Shown piece after piece: positions 17,566 through 25,016 of a DNA stretch of 64,000 nucleotides. Numbering within the stretch: position 1 is the stretch's first letter; the number at the start of each line of letters is the position of its first letter. Both the position numbers and the translations under genes were made by a program. The notes under the pieces are model-generated. The model saw only the letters and a program-made list of their open reading frames with translations. It ran no database searches and had not been told where the DNA came from. The DNA comes from Chitinophaga vietnamensis (GTDB taxonomy: Bacteria; Bacteroidota; Bacteroidia; Chitinophagales; Chitinophagaceae): NCBI RefSeq assembly GCF_902167635.1, contig NZ_CABHMS010000006.1, positions 62,001-126,000 on the forward strand. The letters are read 5' to 3'.

Positions 17566-17663
17566 TTACCAGGGCTGTATACCAGCGCCTGGTAAATCAA
17601 ATTTATCATCATAGTAGCGGCGCAGCCGCCGCTGTTGGGGTTAAGGCCATCCTTTTGATGGCC
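17566..17663 (-). promoter_or_regulatory. Hairpin-rich promoter/leader of the AAA-rtcB operon
   Basis: A -7 element TAAATTTG (minus strand) is at 17598-17605. Three inverted repeats surround it: TTACCAGG (17566-17573) with CCTGGTAA (17588-17595), starting at the expected transcription start; AGCGGCG (17616-17622) with CGCCGCT (17627-17633), over the expected -33 region; and GGCCATC (17645-17651) with GATGGCC (17657-17663). Such a set could be operators or leader RNA structures controlling the RNA-repair genes. Confidence 0.5.
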
Positions 17664-17781
17664 GCTTCGGGGAGTTAATGCAAACAGAGACGAAAAAAAT
17701 ACTGTAGAGGGAAAACATCAGCGGAGCAAGATTACCCCGCTTTGCTGCTTTGTTTTGTACCTCCTCAATGATTTCATGCAC

Positions 17782-17815
17782 AAAAAAACCCGGCCTGTAT
17801 TGCACGGACCGGGTT
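17782..17815 (-). terminator. Rho-independent terminator after micro-ORF D
   Basis: On the minus strand, AACCCGG pairs with CCGGGTT, followed by a run of T. It lies 20 nt after the stop codon of the 33-codon frame. Confidence 0.7.
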
Positions 17816-17834
17816 ACTAACGTTGACGCATATA

Positions 17835-17936
17835 CTACGTCAAGGCATAACTTGTCCGTTTGGCATCCTTATCAAAGGCGCCATCCTGATATAACCAACC
17901 GTTGGTGATATTTGTGCGATGTAGGAATCTCTTCAT
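17835..17936 (-). CDS. Micro-ORF D, 33-residue peptide of unknown function
   Basis: An ATG at 17936 opens 33 codons beginning MKRFLHRTNITNGW and ending KRTSYALT, then TAG. It starts 14 nt after the terminator hairpin of the upstream micro-ORF and is itself followed by a terminator 20 nt after the stop. It shares the MKRF start with micro-ORF C and a QDG-x-F stretch with micro-ORF B. No signal peptide or known domain is seen. It could be a real small protein, a leader peptide or a chance frame inside a small RNA. Confidence 0.35.
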   Translation of the reverse strand: MKRFLHRTNITNGWLYQDGAFDKDAKRTSYALT

Positions 17937-17949
17937 TGCAACGGGCAAT

Positions 17950-17983
17950 AAAAAAAGCCCGGACTTTTATGGCCCGGGCTTTT
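17950..17983 (-). terminator. Rho-independent terminator after micro-ORF C
   Basis: On the minus strand, AAGCCCGG pairs with CCGGGCTT followed by at least five further T. It lies 22 nt after the micro-ORF C stop. Confidence 0.8.
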
Positions 17984-18005
17984 CTATCGATACAAATATT
18001 TTGAT

Positions 18006-18095
18006 CTACTTGTAAGTACGAAACGCCCGGGAACAGCCACGATCCTCAATCAGAGAGGGTGCTGCTGTGTTTATATATTGATTAAAGCGTTTCAT
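18006..18095 (-). CDS. Micro-ORF C, 29-residue peptide of unknown function
   Basis: An ATG at 18095 opens 29 codons beginning MKRFNQYINTAAPS and ending CSRAFRTYK, then TAG. A canonical Bacteroidota promoter lies 38-70 nt upstream and a clear terminator follows, so a transcript of about 175 nt is expected. The peptide is basic with one Cys and has no signal sequence. It resembles no family I recognise. The small size means the reading frame could be incidental to a small RNA. Confidence 0.45.
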   Translation of the reverse strand: MKRFNQYINTAAPSLIEDRGCSRAFRTYK

Positions 18096-18132
18096 TTTTA
18101 CGAGTATTTGTTGTTATTATTTTTTGATGATG

Positions 18133-18165
18133 CAAAGATAAGCGCTTCTATTTTGATATTGCAAA
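18133..18165 (-). promoter_or_regulatory. Canonical Bacteroidota promoter for micro-ORF C
   Basis: On the minus strand, TTTG (18162-18165), 21 nt, then TATCTTTG (18133-18140). This is the best -33/-7 match in the window and sits 38 nt before the micro-ORF C ATG. Confidence 0.7.
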
Positions 18166-18278
18166 TTTTTGACAAAAAATTTCAAAACTTTTTTCTATAA
18201 AATTTCCTTGTATGCTGTAACCTGCTGCTGTATTGATTTAGCAACTACGTATATCCGCTAACGTTATATACATAAAAA

Positions 18279-18303
18279 AGCCGGAAGCTGTTTGCTTCCG
18301 GCT
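18279..18303 (-). terminator. Rho-independent terminator after the DinB-family gene
   Basis: On the minus strand, AGCCGGAAGC pairs with GCTTCCGGCT (10 pairs, 5-nt loop), followed by TTTTT. It is about 60 nt after the stop of the DinB-family gene. Confidence 0.75.
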
Positions 18304-18364
18304 ATACAATCCACAATAACAGGATTAACAATAATAGATGGCGATGGTCGACCGTCATTATATC

Positions 18365-18931
18365 TTATATCATTACCGCGCTTTCTTCGAACTGCTTTTC
18401 CAGTCTTTGCATCTGACGGATATGGCGTTCGATATGCTTGGTAAGGAAGTAGATGTATTGGTAGATGTCGAGCTTGCCCAGGTGGTTCACAGACATGTTG
18501 GTGAATACCAGCACGCCTTCACCGTTCTTGAGCAGCGACAGGTTATACATGCATTGTGCGTATTGTTGTTTCAGGAGCACTTTCACTTCCTGGAGATTTT
18601 TCAGGCCGGTAGGCTCCATATGTTCGGGCCTTACCCATCCGAAGGATTTGCTGCCTATCACGTCGATCTGTGCAAATTTATCTTCGTAATCAGCGGGCAA
18701 CACTACGGTATGGCCGGTTTTCTTACGTTCCAGCGCACGGCGTGTGCTCTTATTAATGATCAGGAGCAGGAAGTAATTGGTAAGTGAAATATGTTCCAGT
18801 ACCTCTCTGATACTCCATTGATCGCGTTCAGGTTTGAAATGCAGCAGTACCTGGTCTTTTTCAAACCATTGGTCTAACTCCCTGAAATTGGTGAGTAAAG
18901 CCTCTCTTACAACTTGAATTACGTTCCTCAT
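18365..18931 (-). CDS. DinB-family (DinB_2) protein
   Basis: 188 residues forming a predicted four-helix bundle of the DinB/YfiT type. The expected histidines are in place: 'REVLEHISLTNYFLLLI' (~res 46) and 'LTKHIERHIRQMQRLEKQF' (~res 165), a metal-binding pattern of the superfamily. 'PERDQWSIREVLEHI' is the usual N-terminal signature. Family members are metal-dependent thiol transferases or stress-induced proteins of uncertain role. The gene is isolated, with micro-ORF modules on both sides and its own terminator. Confidence 0.85.
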   Translation of the reverse strand: MRNVIQVVREALLTNFRELDQWFEKDQVLLHFKPERDQWSIREVLEHISLTNYFLLLIINKSTRRALERKKTGHTVVLPADYEDKFAQIDVIGSKSFGWVRPEHMEPTGLKNLQEVKVLLKQQYAQCMYNLSLLKNGEGVLVFTNMSVNHLGKLDIYQYIYFLTKHIERHIRQMQRLEKQFEESAVMI

Positions 18932-19012
18932 GATACTTTCATTTTGGGGTTATGTACCGGGTCGAAGTACATAACGTTCTAAAAAAATTGTTTGTATGCC
19001 ATTTTTATGCCG

Positions 19013-19055
19013 GATAAAAAAAACGCCCGGCCGCGTTGACGAGCCAGGCGTTTTA
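19013..19055 (-). terminator. Rho-independent terminator after micro-ORF B
   Basis: On the minus strand, AAAACGCCTGGC pairs with GCCGGGCGTTTT and is followed by a T tract. It starts about 18 nt after the stop of micro-ORF B. Confidence 0.8.
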
Positions 19056-19072
19056 ATAATGTAAACGAATCA

Positions 19073-19192
19073 TTATTGCATACGAGGTCCGTCTGGCTTT
19101 TTCAAGGCAAAGCCATCCTGTTTACGCATATCCTTTCGGTTAGCGTATTGATGTATTACAGTTATCGCTTGAAATTCTTTCAATGTCATCAT
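19073..19192 (-). CDS. Micro-ORF B, 39-residue peptide of unknown function
   Basis: Tandem ATGs at 19192 and 19189 open 39 codons beginning MMTLKEFQAITVIHQ and ending KKPDGPRMQ, then TAA. It begins 21 nt after the hairpin at 19213-19243 and is followed by a strong terminator, the same layout as micro-ORF D. No separate promoter is visible in the 21-nt gap, so expression would need read-through of the upstream hairpin. There is no recognised domain. Its 'RKQDGFALKK' part weakly resembles 'YQDGAFDKD' of micro-ORF D. Confidence 0.4.
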   Translation of the reverse strand: MMTLKEFQAITVIHQYANRKDMRKQDGFALKKPDGPRMQ

Positions 19193-19212
19193 TTCTAACT
19201 GCTTCTAAAGCA

Positions 19213-19243
19213 AAAGGTCCCGCATTTTTTGTGCGGGACCTTT
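19213..19243 (-). terminator. Hairpin terminator/attenuator between micro-ORFs A and B
   Basis: On the minus strand, AAAGGTCCCGCA pairs with TGCGGGACCTTT (allowing the loop-closing base) and is followed by TTTGCTTT. The T tract is interrupted, so partial read-through into micro-ORF B is plausible. Confidence 0.65.
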
Positions 19244-19271
19244 GTTTATATCGTTTGATAACTTTCTGTCG

Positions 19272-19331
19272 TTAACAATCGGTGCAACGTGCCCGCATCC
19301 TGCTCTGGACCTGCTTTTGCTTGCATGCCAT
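19272..19331 (-). CDS. Micro-ORF A, 19-residue frame (doubtful)
   Basis: An ATG at 19331 opens 19 codons (MACKQKQVQ...RCTDC), then TAA. It lies between a promoter-like -7 element and the hairpin at 19213-19243. It has three cysteines and many basic residues. It is the least convincing of the four micro-ORFs; the transcript itself is better supported than the peptide. Confidence 0.2.
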   Translation of the reverse strand: MACKQKQVQSRMRARCTDC

Positions 19332-19389
19332 CGCTGAAATTTTATATGTTGATGAAAGTTGCACAGTTATGTTTTGTTTGTTAATGCAA

Positions 19390-19397
19390 CAAAGGTA
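19390..19397 (-). promoter_or_regulatory. Bacteroidota -7 element for the micro-ORF A/B unit
   Basis: TACCTTTG on the minus strand matches TAnnTTTG. The -33 partner is weak (TTGG-like, with a short spacer). It would start a transcript of about 170 nt ending at the 19213-19243 hairpin. Confidence 0.45.
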
Positions 19398-19459
19398 AAT
19401 TTTATTTTTTATCCAACATAAAAAAATACCCTACTTTTTTTGTGGAGTTAACAATTATT

Positions 19460-20338
19460 TTATCTCGATGACTTTTTTAGTGTGTTGAGTTGATCTTCCA
19501 GTTGCCTGATTTTCTCTTCCTGCTTCAAAAGATGCAGGGTCAGCTCTTCTACTTTTTTGAGGAGCGTAGCATTCATATCCCCTATATCAAGGCCGTCCCT
19601 GGCCACTGTAGCGGCGGCAGGCACCTCCGGAAGATGGCCGTGCCGGTGGATATAAGCTGCTGTTTCCTGCAGGGAAGGCAATTCATAATCCGGATGGAAC
19701 ACATAATCAGGCCAGGCGCTTTGCAGTTTTACCTTTACTCTTTCTGCGATCATACTGCCGCCCACAGCCAGTTTATAGCCATTGGGCTTATTGGTGTTGA
19801 TGCCCACACAATTATCCGTGCCTACGAAAACCGCCGGAATGGTATTATAAGCCAGCGTACCATAGGAAGACGTTGTTGGCGCCGTGGTAATAAAAAGCCC
19901 GCCATAATAAACGTCTACATTGGTGCCTATCTTCACGCCATAGGACTGCGTGCTGGAGGAATGGTTCACAAATTCCAGTGCTGCGTTGCCATTACCGGTT
20001 TGCCCCAGGGCCACTCTTTCAAAATTGTATACGCCAGGGATCACGACCTGATTTTGATTGCTGGTGGCGGAATCGCCGATCTGCAATGCTGCCTGAGGGT
20101 TAACAGTTCGTATACCCACCTTTCCCCCATTCTCGGCAATGAACCTGGACCAGCCAGTAGTGCCATCATTATTGGTTTTGCGGAAATACAGCTGCTGATC
20201 CGAGAAAGCACCGGCAATCTGCATCGCATAATTATTCAGTGGATTGGTATGCCTGACATCCAGCAGGTGCCACCAGCCGTTGACGGCGCCGTTGGGGTAA
20301 TTCACAGGGGCATTGGTTTGATAGAAACCTGAGCGCAC
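19460..20338 (-). CDS. Tail-fibre-like secreted/surface protein; signal peptide out of frame
   Basis: The longest ATG-initiated frame is 292 residues. Short glycine-rich repeats ('GKVGIRTVNPQAALQIGDSA', 'DNCVGINTNKPNGYKLAVGG') lead to a C-terminal module with 'SAWPDYVFHPDYELPSL', 'YIHRHGHLPEVPAA', 'IGDMNATLLKKVEELTLHLL' and a coiled coil. This module is common on Bacteroidota surface proteins resembling phage tail fibres. Upstream in the same frame, codons for KSFFTIACIALAGTASAQ form a good signal peptide, but no start codon precedes it. The ATG at 20468 (MKKLF) is in another frame, joined through a six-T run at 20453-20458. One T fewer would restore MKKLFTIACIALAG. The intact gene would be 19460-20468. 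Confidence 0.75.
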   Translation of the reverse strand: MRSGFYQTNAPVNYPNGAVNGWWHLLDVRHTNPLNNYAMQIAGAFSDQQLYFRKTNNDGTTGWSRFIAENGGKVGIRTVNPQAALQIGDSATSNQNQVVIPGVYNFERVALGQTGNGNAALEFVNHSSSTQSYGVKIGTNVDVYYGGLFITTAPTTSSYGTLAYNTIPAVFVGTDNCVGINTNKPNGYKLAVGGSMIAERVKVKLQSAWPDYVFHPDYELPSLQETAAYIHRHGHLPEVPAAATVARDGLDIGDMNATLLKKVEELTLHLLKQEEKIRQLEDQLNTLKKSSR

Positions 20339-20452
20339 CGTATCGCCTTTGATGCCCGCGTCGTTCCTTACTTCGGTTCTGCTGCCGTAATCGCCCCATA
20401 CGACGGTTGTTTGGGCAGATGCAGTGCCAGCCAGGGCTATACAAGCAATGGT

Positions 20453-20458
20453 AAAAAA
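20453..20458 (-). other. Homopolymer frameshift site in signal peptide
   Basis: Six T on the coding strand (CTTTTTTACC). With five T the frame from the ATG at 20468 would run straight into the 292-residue protein. With six it makes an unrelated 78-codon frame. Candidate explanations are a sequencing error, a slip-strand on/off switch or a recent inactivating mutation. Confidence 0.75.
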
Positions 20459-20516
20459 GCTTTTTCATGTACAGAGATATTGTTTTAACGCTAACGAATA
20501 TACGGCTTTTGATCTG

Positions 20517-21599
20517 CTAAAAAAGGCTCAATTGCGAGGAAGGGCGGCGGAACGAATCGCAGTTAAACTCGAAGCGTTCCATATTCAATCCATTCTTTTT
20601 GGTGTGGATGCGGAACTGTTGCCGGATCATTTCGGCGATATTGCCTTCGCCGCGCATGCGCCGTCCGTATTCGCTGTCGTTCACCTGGCCGGCATGCATG
20701 CTTTCAATGTGGTGCCATACCTTATCGGCGCGGTCGGGGAAATTCTTATAGAGCCAGTCTTTAAAGATCACCTTCACCGCATCATTGAGGCGCACCACGG
20801 TATAGCCGGCGAATTTAGCGCCGTTGGCAGCAGCGGCTTCCAGCAGCCGGGGCAGCTCATGATCGTTGAGGCCGGGGATCATGGGAGCGGTCATAACGCC
20901 AACGGGTATACCGAGTTCGCTCAACTCCTTTACTATTTTGAGGCGCTGCGCTGCGGTGGTGGTGCGGGGCTCCATTTTGAGGCGCAGGCTCTCATCCATG
21001 GTGGTGATGGAAACGTATACGCATACCAGTTGGTCCTGCGCCATCTGTTGGAGGATATAGCGATCGCGCAGCACCAACGAGTTTTTGGTGATGATACCTA
21101 CAGGCTGCTTGTATTCCAGCGCCACTTCGAGCAGCTGGCGGGTAAGCCACATCTTGCGCTCTACCGGCTGGTAGCAGTCTGTATTGCCCGACAGGGAAAT
21201 CGGTTTGGGTACCCAGTTCTTGTTATCGAGGAACTTGCGCAACAGCTCCGGCGCATTGTGCTTCACGATGATCTTGCGTTCAAAATCGAGACCGGCGCTC
21301 AAACCCCAGTACTGGTGAGCATTGCGGGCATAGCAATAAATACAGCCATGCTCACAGCCCTGGTAAGGGTTCATAGAGTACCACATGCCCACATCGGGGC
21401 TATCCACCTTGTTGACGATGGTTTTCGCATGCTCCTCAAATACCTGCGTGGGTACATCCGCCTGCCACCACTCATCGATCCCTTCTGCGTGCTCCTGCAC
21501 ATATTCCCCTTTGAGGTACTTATTCTTAGGATTGATCTGCGCCCCGCGCCCTTTGTAATAGGGATTTTCAGGCGCATCTTCCTGGAACGGCAAAGTCAT
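20517..21599 (-). CDS. Radical SAM protein, PA0069/Rv2578c family
   Basis: 360 residues. The radical SAM cluster motif is 'GCEHGCIYCYARN' (CxxxCxxC, ~res 81-88), preceded by 'MNPYQGCEHGC'. The TIM-barrel continues with 'ISLSGNTDCYQPVERKMWLT', 'PVGIITKNSLVLRD', and 'VGVMTAPMIPGLNDHELPRL'. This arrangement matches the spore-photoproduct-lyase-like PA0069/SplB-related group, which has no firmly assigned reaction. The protein should carry a [4Fe-4S] cluster and cleave S-adenosylmethionine. It ends 49 nt before the start of the tail-fibre-like gene. Confidence 0.9.
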   Translation of the reverse strand: MTLPFQEDAPENPYYKGRGAQINPKNKYLKGEYVQEHAEGIDEWWQADVPTQVFEEHAKTIVNKVDSPDVGMWYSMNPYQGCEHGCIYCYARNAHQYWGLSAGLDFERKIIVKHNAPELLRKFLDNKNWVPKPISLSGNTDCYQPVERKMWLTRQLLEVALEYKQPVGIITKNSLVLRDRYILQQMAQDQLVCVYVSITTMDESLRLKMEPRTTTAAQRLKIVKELSELGIPVGVMTAPMIPGLNDHELPRLLEAAAANGAKFAGYTVVRLNDAVKVIFKDWLYKNFPDRADKVWHHIESMHAGQVNDSEYGRRMRGEGNIAEMIRQQFRIHTKKNGLNMERFEFNCDSFRRPSSQLSLF

Positions 21600-21671
21600 G
21601 AACTAATATTTTTAGTAAAGATACTAAAATATTTAGGAATTTGAGGCTTTTTAAATTTCCGGATTTGAGAT

Positions 21672-23459
21672 TTAGATGATTTCCATTTGTTTCATCAGGA
21701 AGGTGGCATTCTTGTTACGGGCGATGCCTTCACGGATGCGGTAGTCGAAGAAGAGATGATTATCGCGGATCGTGCTTTCAAAGCAATAGTTGCGAACACG
21801 GGCGGGGTAGGCAGTTTCCAGCTGGCCCAGTTCCAGGTCGTGCGTGGCGATCATGCCCAGGCATTGATAGGCCAGGAAATGCTCGATCAGACTGCGGGAG
21901 CCGGAGAGCTTGTCTTCTGAATTGGTGCCCTTCAATATCTCATCCAGCAAAATAAAAATAGGTACGCCCGCTTTCAATTGCTGTATGATATGTTGCAGGC
22001 GCAGCAGCTCTGCCTGGAAATAGGAAGTATGACTGGCAATAGAATCTTTGATACGCATGGATGTCATGATGCGCATAGGGCTGAAAGTAAAGCTGGCAGC
22101 GCAAACCGGCGCACCGCACATCGCCAGCAGCAGGTTAGCGCCAACGCTGCGCAGGAACGTACTTTTACCCGACATATTAGATCCGGTGATGATGAGGAAG
22201 CTGGCATTGGCGCCCACGGCGCCGTTGTTCCGGATACATTCGGCCTCCGGGATCAATGGATGGCCCAGCACAGTCGCTTCCAGCAACAGCTTGCCGCCAA
22301 CAGGCTTCGGATAGTTATATCCCGGATGATTAAAAGCGAATGTGGCAAAGCTGTTCCATACCTCCATGATGGCGATCACTTCAAACCAGCTGTTCATCTG
22401 ATCGCGGTGACGGCTTTTCCATCTCTCTAAATTAACCATACAATGCACATCATATAAAAGGATGGAGTTCAGCACAAAGCCCACCAGCAAGTTCAGGCGC
22501 TGATCAAGGGCGCCGCTGATGCGCGCCAGCTGCCGCAAAGCGGTATCGGCGCCGGCGGCAATAGCCTGCTGCTCTTTCAGCAATTTGGATTCGCCCACAT
22601 TCATCTGTATAATAGATTGCAGCAACACATCGAGCTTGTCGAGGATGCTTTCTTTGCGCGCCATCAATGAATGCTGTTCCAATACTTTTTTCTGACAACT
22701 GAGCAGGATGCACCAGTTCACCAGCAGCACCAGCACCAGCGGGTAGTAGGCTCCCGTAAACGCATATACGAAAATCATGGCCACTGCCAGCGCCGGGCAT
22801 AGCCAGCGGGCAATCTCCCAGGAACGCTTACCGAAGAAATGCTGCGGCATTTGCAGCCACAGGCCTATCTCCCGGCGATCCTGACCGTCTTCCTTTGCCA
22901 GCAAAGCATTGGCGCTCAGGTACTGGCGGAAATCCAATTCGGGAGTAAGCACTTGCAGCGCAGCCTGCGTATCTTCAATCGCGGCAACATCCTGTAAAGG
23001 GTTACGGAAGCGCTCTGCCAACAGCTTGCTGCCGGAAAGCGTACCGGTTCTGTTAATATATTGATAGAGCGAAGAAGAACCAAACACATCCAGATCGCCC
23101 GTGAAATCATGCCGGTCATCTACGTATATATTACCATCATCGAAATCCGCGATGTTGGCAGTCACCAGTTTGAGCTCTTTCTCATTCAGCTCCAGCAAGG
23201 TTTTCAGCAGTTCCAGCTGCCGCTGCGCGCGGGTATACTTTTTCAGCAGCCATCCGAAGGCCACCAGGCCGATCGCTACAAGTGGCAACCAGAGCGGGTT
23301 CCGCTCGTGCCGGAAATATTCCACCGCAGCGTACAGCGCTACAATAAAGCTGAACAGGCGCGCCCACGACAAGGTAGACGTAAATTTTTTCTCTTTCGCG
23401 ATGGCTGTCTGGAAGGCTGCTATCCTTTGCTGGTAAGTATTGGCGGGCATCATAAACAC
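21672..23459 (-). CDS. Membrane-anchored MutS-related ATPase
   Basis: 595 residues. The N-terminal half has hydrophobic stretches ('ARLFSFIVALYAAVEYF', 'LPLVAIGLVAFGWLL', 'LAVAMIFVYAFTGAYYPLVL') in place of mismatch-recognition domains. A MutS core with lever helices follows. The C-terminal ABC-type ATPase has Walker A 'ITGSNMSGKSTFLRSVGANL' (~res 425), 'SYFQAELLRLQHII' and Walker B 'IFILLDEILKGTNSEDKLSG', then 'IATHDLELGQL'. The ATPase looks intact. This is a Bacteroidota-type MutS relative, distinct from MutS1 and MutS2, of unknown role. MFMMPANTY offers alternative starts at 23459 and 23450. Confidence 0.88.
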   Translation of the reverse strand: MFMMPANTYQQRIAAFQTAIAKEKKFTSTLSWARLFSFIVALYAAVEYFRHERNPLWLPLVAIGLVAFGWLLKKYTRAQRQLELLKTLLELNEKELKLVTANIADFDDGNIYVDDRHDFTGDLDVFGSSSLYQYINRTGTLSGSKLLAERFRNPLQDVAAIEDTQAALQVLTPELDFRQYLSANALLAKEDGQDRREIGLWLQMPQHFFGKRSWEIARWLCPALAVAMIFVYAFTGAYYPLVLVLLVNWCILLSCQKKVLEQHSLMARKESILDKLDVLLQSIIQMNVGESKLLKEQQAIAAGADTALRQLARISGALDQRLNLLVGFVLNSILLYDVHCMVNLERWKSRHRDQMNSWFEVIAIMEVWNSFATFAFNHPGYNYPKPVGGKLLLEATVLGHPLIPEAECIRNNGAVGANASFLIITGSNMSGKSTFLRSVGANLLLAMCGAPVCAASFTFSPMRIMTSMRIKDSIASHTSYFQAELLRLQHIIQQLKAGVPIFILLDEILKGTNSEDKLSGSRSLIEHFLAYQCLGMIATHDLELGQLETAYPARVRNYCFESTIRDNHLFFDYRIREGIARNKNATFLMKQMEII

Positions 23460-23470
23460 AAGTTAACAAA

Positions 23471-23507
23471 AAAGCCCTTGAAGCGCGTAAAGCGCTTCAA
23501 GGGCTTT
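23471..23507. repeat. GCGCTT hairpin repeat, copy 1 (terminator of the GH125 gene)
   Basis: AAAGCCCTTGAAGCGC pairs perfectly with GCGCTTCAAGGGCTTT over 16 bp around a 5-nt loop. On the minus strand a T run follows. It lies 15 nt after the GH125 stop codon and before the mutS-like start. The same core occurs at 35046-35085 and 63652-63692. Confidence 0.85.
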
Positions 23508-23521
23508 TAATAATTTCTTCT

Positions 23522-24952
23522 TTATGCGTACTGACGCTTCAGCAGCTCAGGATATTCCTGGCTCACTTTGAGGATCAATTCGCCGAAGAGCGTATTGGCC
23601 CATGCAAACCACTTGCGGGTAAATTTGCCGGGATCATCTTTCTGATAAGATTCGTGGATAAAGCCGGTATTGCCATCAGTATTACGCAGCGTGCGGATAC
23701 AAGCGGCAATTTCTTCTTTATCGTGGCTGGTCAAGGCTTTCATAATAATGCTCATTGGCCAGATATAATTCTCTCCGGTATGCGGACTACCAACTCCATC
23801 TCCATACTTACCCTGATAATACCAGGGATGGAAAGTGCTCCACACAAAATGCCTGGAAGCCTGGTACAGCGGGTCTTCCGCCGTAGTATAGCCCAGGTAG
23901 GGAATAGAGAGCAGGCTGGGCACATTGGTATCATCGATGAAGAGGCGGTTACCAAAACCATCTACTTCAAAACCGTACATGTTGCCCAGTTTCGGGTGTT
24001 CCACGATCGCGTAGGCTTTGATGGCGCGATCCACTTCATCCGCCAGCGCGAGGCACTCTTTAGCGAAGGCCGCATCTTTATAGAACGTTTCGCTGATCTC
24101 GGCCAGCTGCCGCAATGATACCACTGCAAACATGTTGGACGGGATGAGGAAAGGGAATACCGTAGCATCATCTGAAGGGCGGAAGATAGATACGATGAGG
24201 CCAACCGGCAGCATGGGCGCACCATAGCCGGAATTAGGCACTGTGTCCGACTGCCAGGCGGTGACACGCTGGAATTTGTATGGCCCTTTGCCCTCCTTGC
24301 GCTGCTGTTCCTTGAACGTTTTCACGATCAGGTGTGCAGCTTGCCGGTATTTATCATCGAACACGCCGGTATCACCGCCGTGTTTCCAATAGTTGTAAGC
24401 CAGGCGCACCGTGTAGCAGAGTGAGTCGATCTCCCATTTGCGTTCGTGCAGTTCGGGTTTCATATCAGTGAGATCCTTTTCCCATTCACTGCCGGTGGGC
24501 CCGTCGTTAAAGGCGTTGGCGTAAGGATCGATGAGGATGCACCTGGTTTGACGATTAACCACACCAGCTACCATCTGGCGGAGCTTTTCATCTTCTTTGA
24601 TCAGTGGAAGGTAAGGCCATACCTGTGCAGATGAATCGCGCAGCCACATGGCATTGATATCCCCGGTGATCACGAAGGTGTCGGGCTTGCCGTCGAGGGT
24701 CTTGAAATTTACCGTTGTATCGAGTGTATTCGGGAAACAGTTCTCGAACATCCACGCCAGCTTATTGTCGGCGATCTGTTTTTTTACATTGACGATCGTT
24801 TTCTCTACAGCCTCGCTGGTGAACTTGCGTTTGGCCAGCGGTGGGCGTTGCGAGTTATAGCCATCCCATCCCAATACCGTTTTGGGCAATCCCAGCCCCA
24901 CAGCTCCCGCCAGCAGGGCGCTGTTCCTGATAAAATCTCTCCTTGCAACCAT
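23522..24952 (-). CDS. Glycoside hydrolase family 125, exo-alpha-1,6-mannosidase
   Basis: 476 residues, the metal-independent (alpha/alpha)6-barrel mannosidase family formerly called DUF1237. The N-terminus has a twin-arginine signal ('RRDFIRNSALLAGAVGLGLP'), so it should be exported folded. Conserved parts include 'DINAMWLRDSSAQVWPYLPL', 'NDGPTGSEWEKDLTDMKPEL', 'WEIDSLCYTVRLAYNYWKH', 'GLIVSIFRPSDDATVFPFLI' and 'TGENYIWPMSIIMKAL'. GH125 enzymes trim terminal alpha-1,6-mannose by inversion. The length and motif order are normal. It may work on mannans or N-glycan fragments in the periplasm. Confidence 0.93.
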   Translation of the reverse strand: MVARRDFIRNSALLAGAVGLGLPKTVLGWDGYNSQRPPLAKRKFTSEAVEKTIVNVKKQIADNKLAWMFENCFPNTLDTTVNFKTLDGKPDTFVITGDINAMWLRDSSAQVWPYLPLIKEDEKLRQMVAGVVNRQTRCILIDPYANAFNDGPTGSEWEKDLTDMKPELHERKWEIDSLCYTVRLAYNYWKHGGDTGVFDDKYRQAAHLIVKTFKEQQRKEGKGPYKFQRVTAWQSDTVPNSGYGAPMLPVGLIVSIFRPSDDATVFPFLIPSNMFAVVSLRQLAEISETFYKDAAFAKECLALADEVDRAIKAYAIVEHPKLGNMYGFEVDGFGNRLFIDDTNVPSLLSIPYLGYTTAEDPLYQASRHFVWSTFHPWYYQGKYGDGVGSPHTGENYIWPMSIIMKALTSHDKEEIAACIRTLRNTDGNTGFIHESYQKDDPGKFTRKWFAWANTLFGELILKVSQEYPELLKRQYA

Positions 24953-25016
24953 ACAGTTTTTTGCGTTTAAGAAACTGTAAAATATAAAAGTTTCCGGGAT
25001 TTGCTTAATCGATTTA

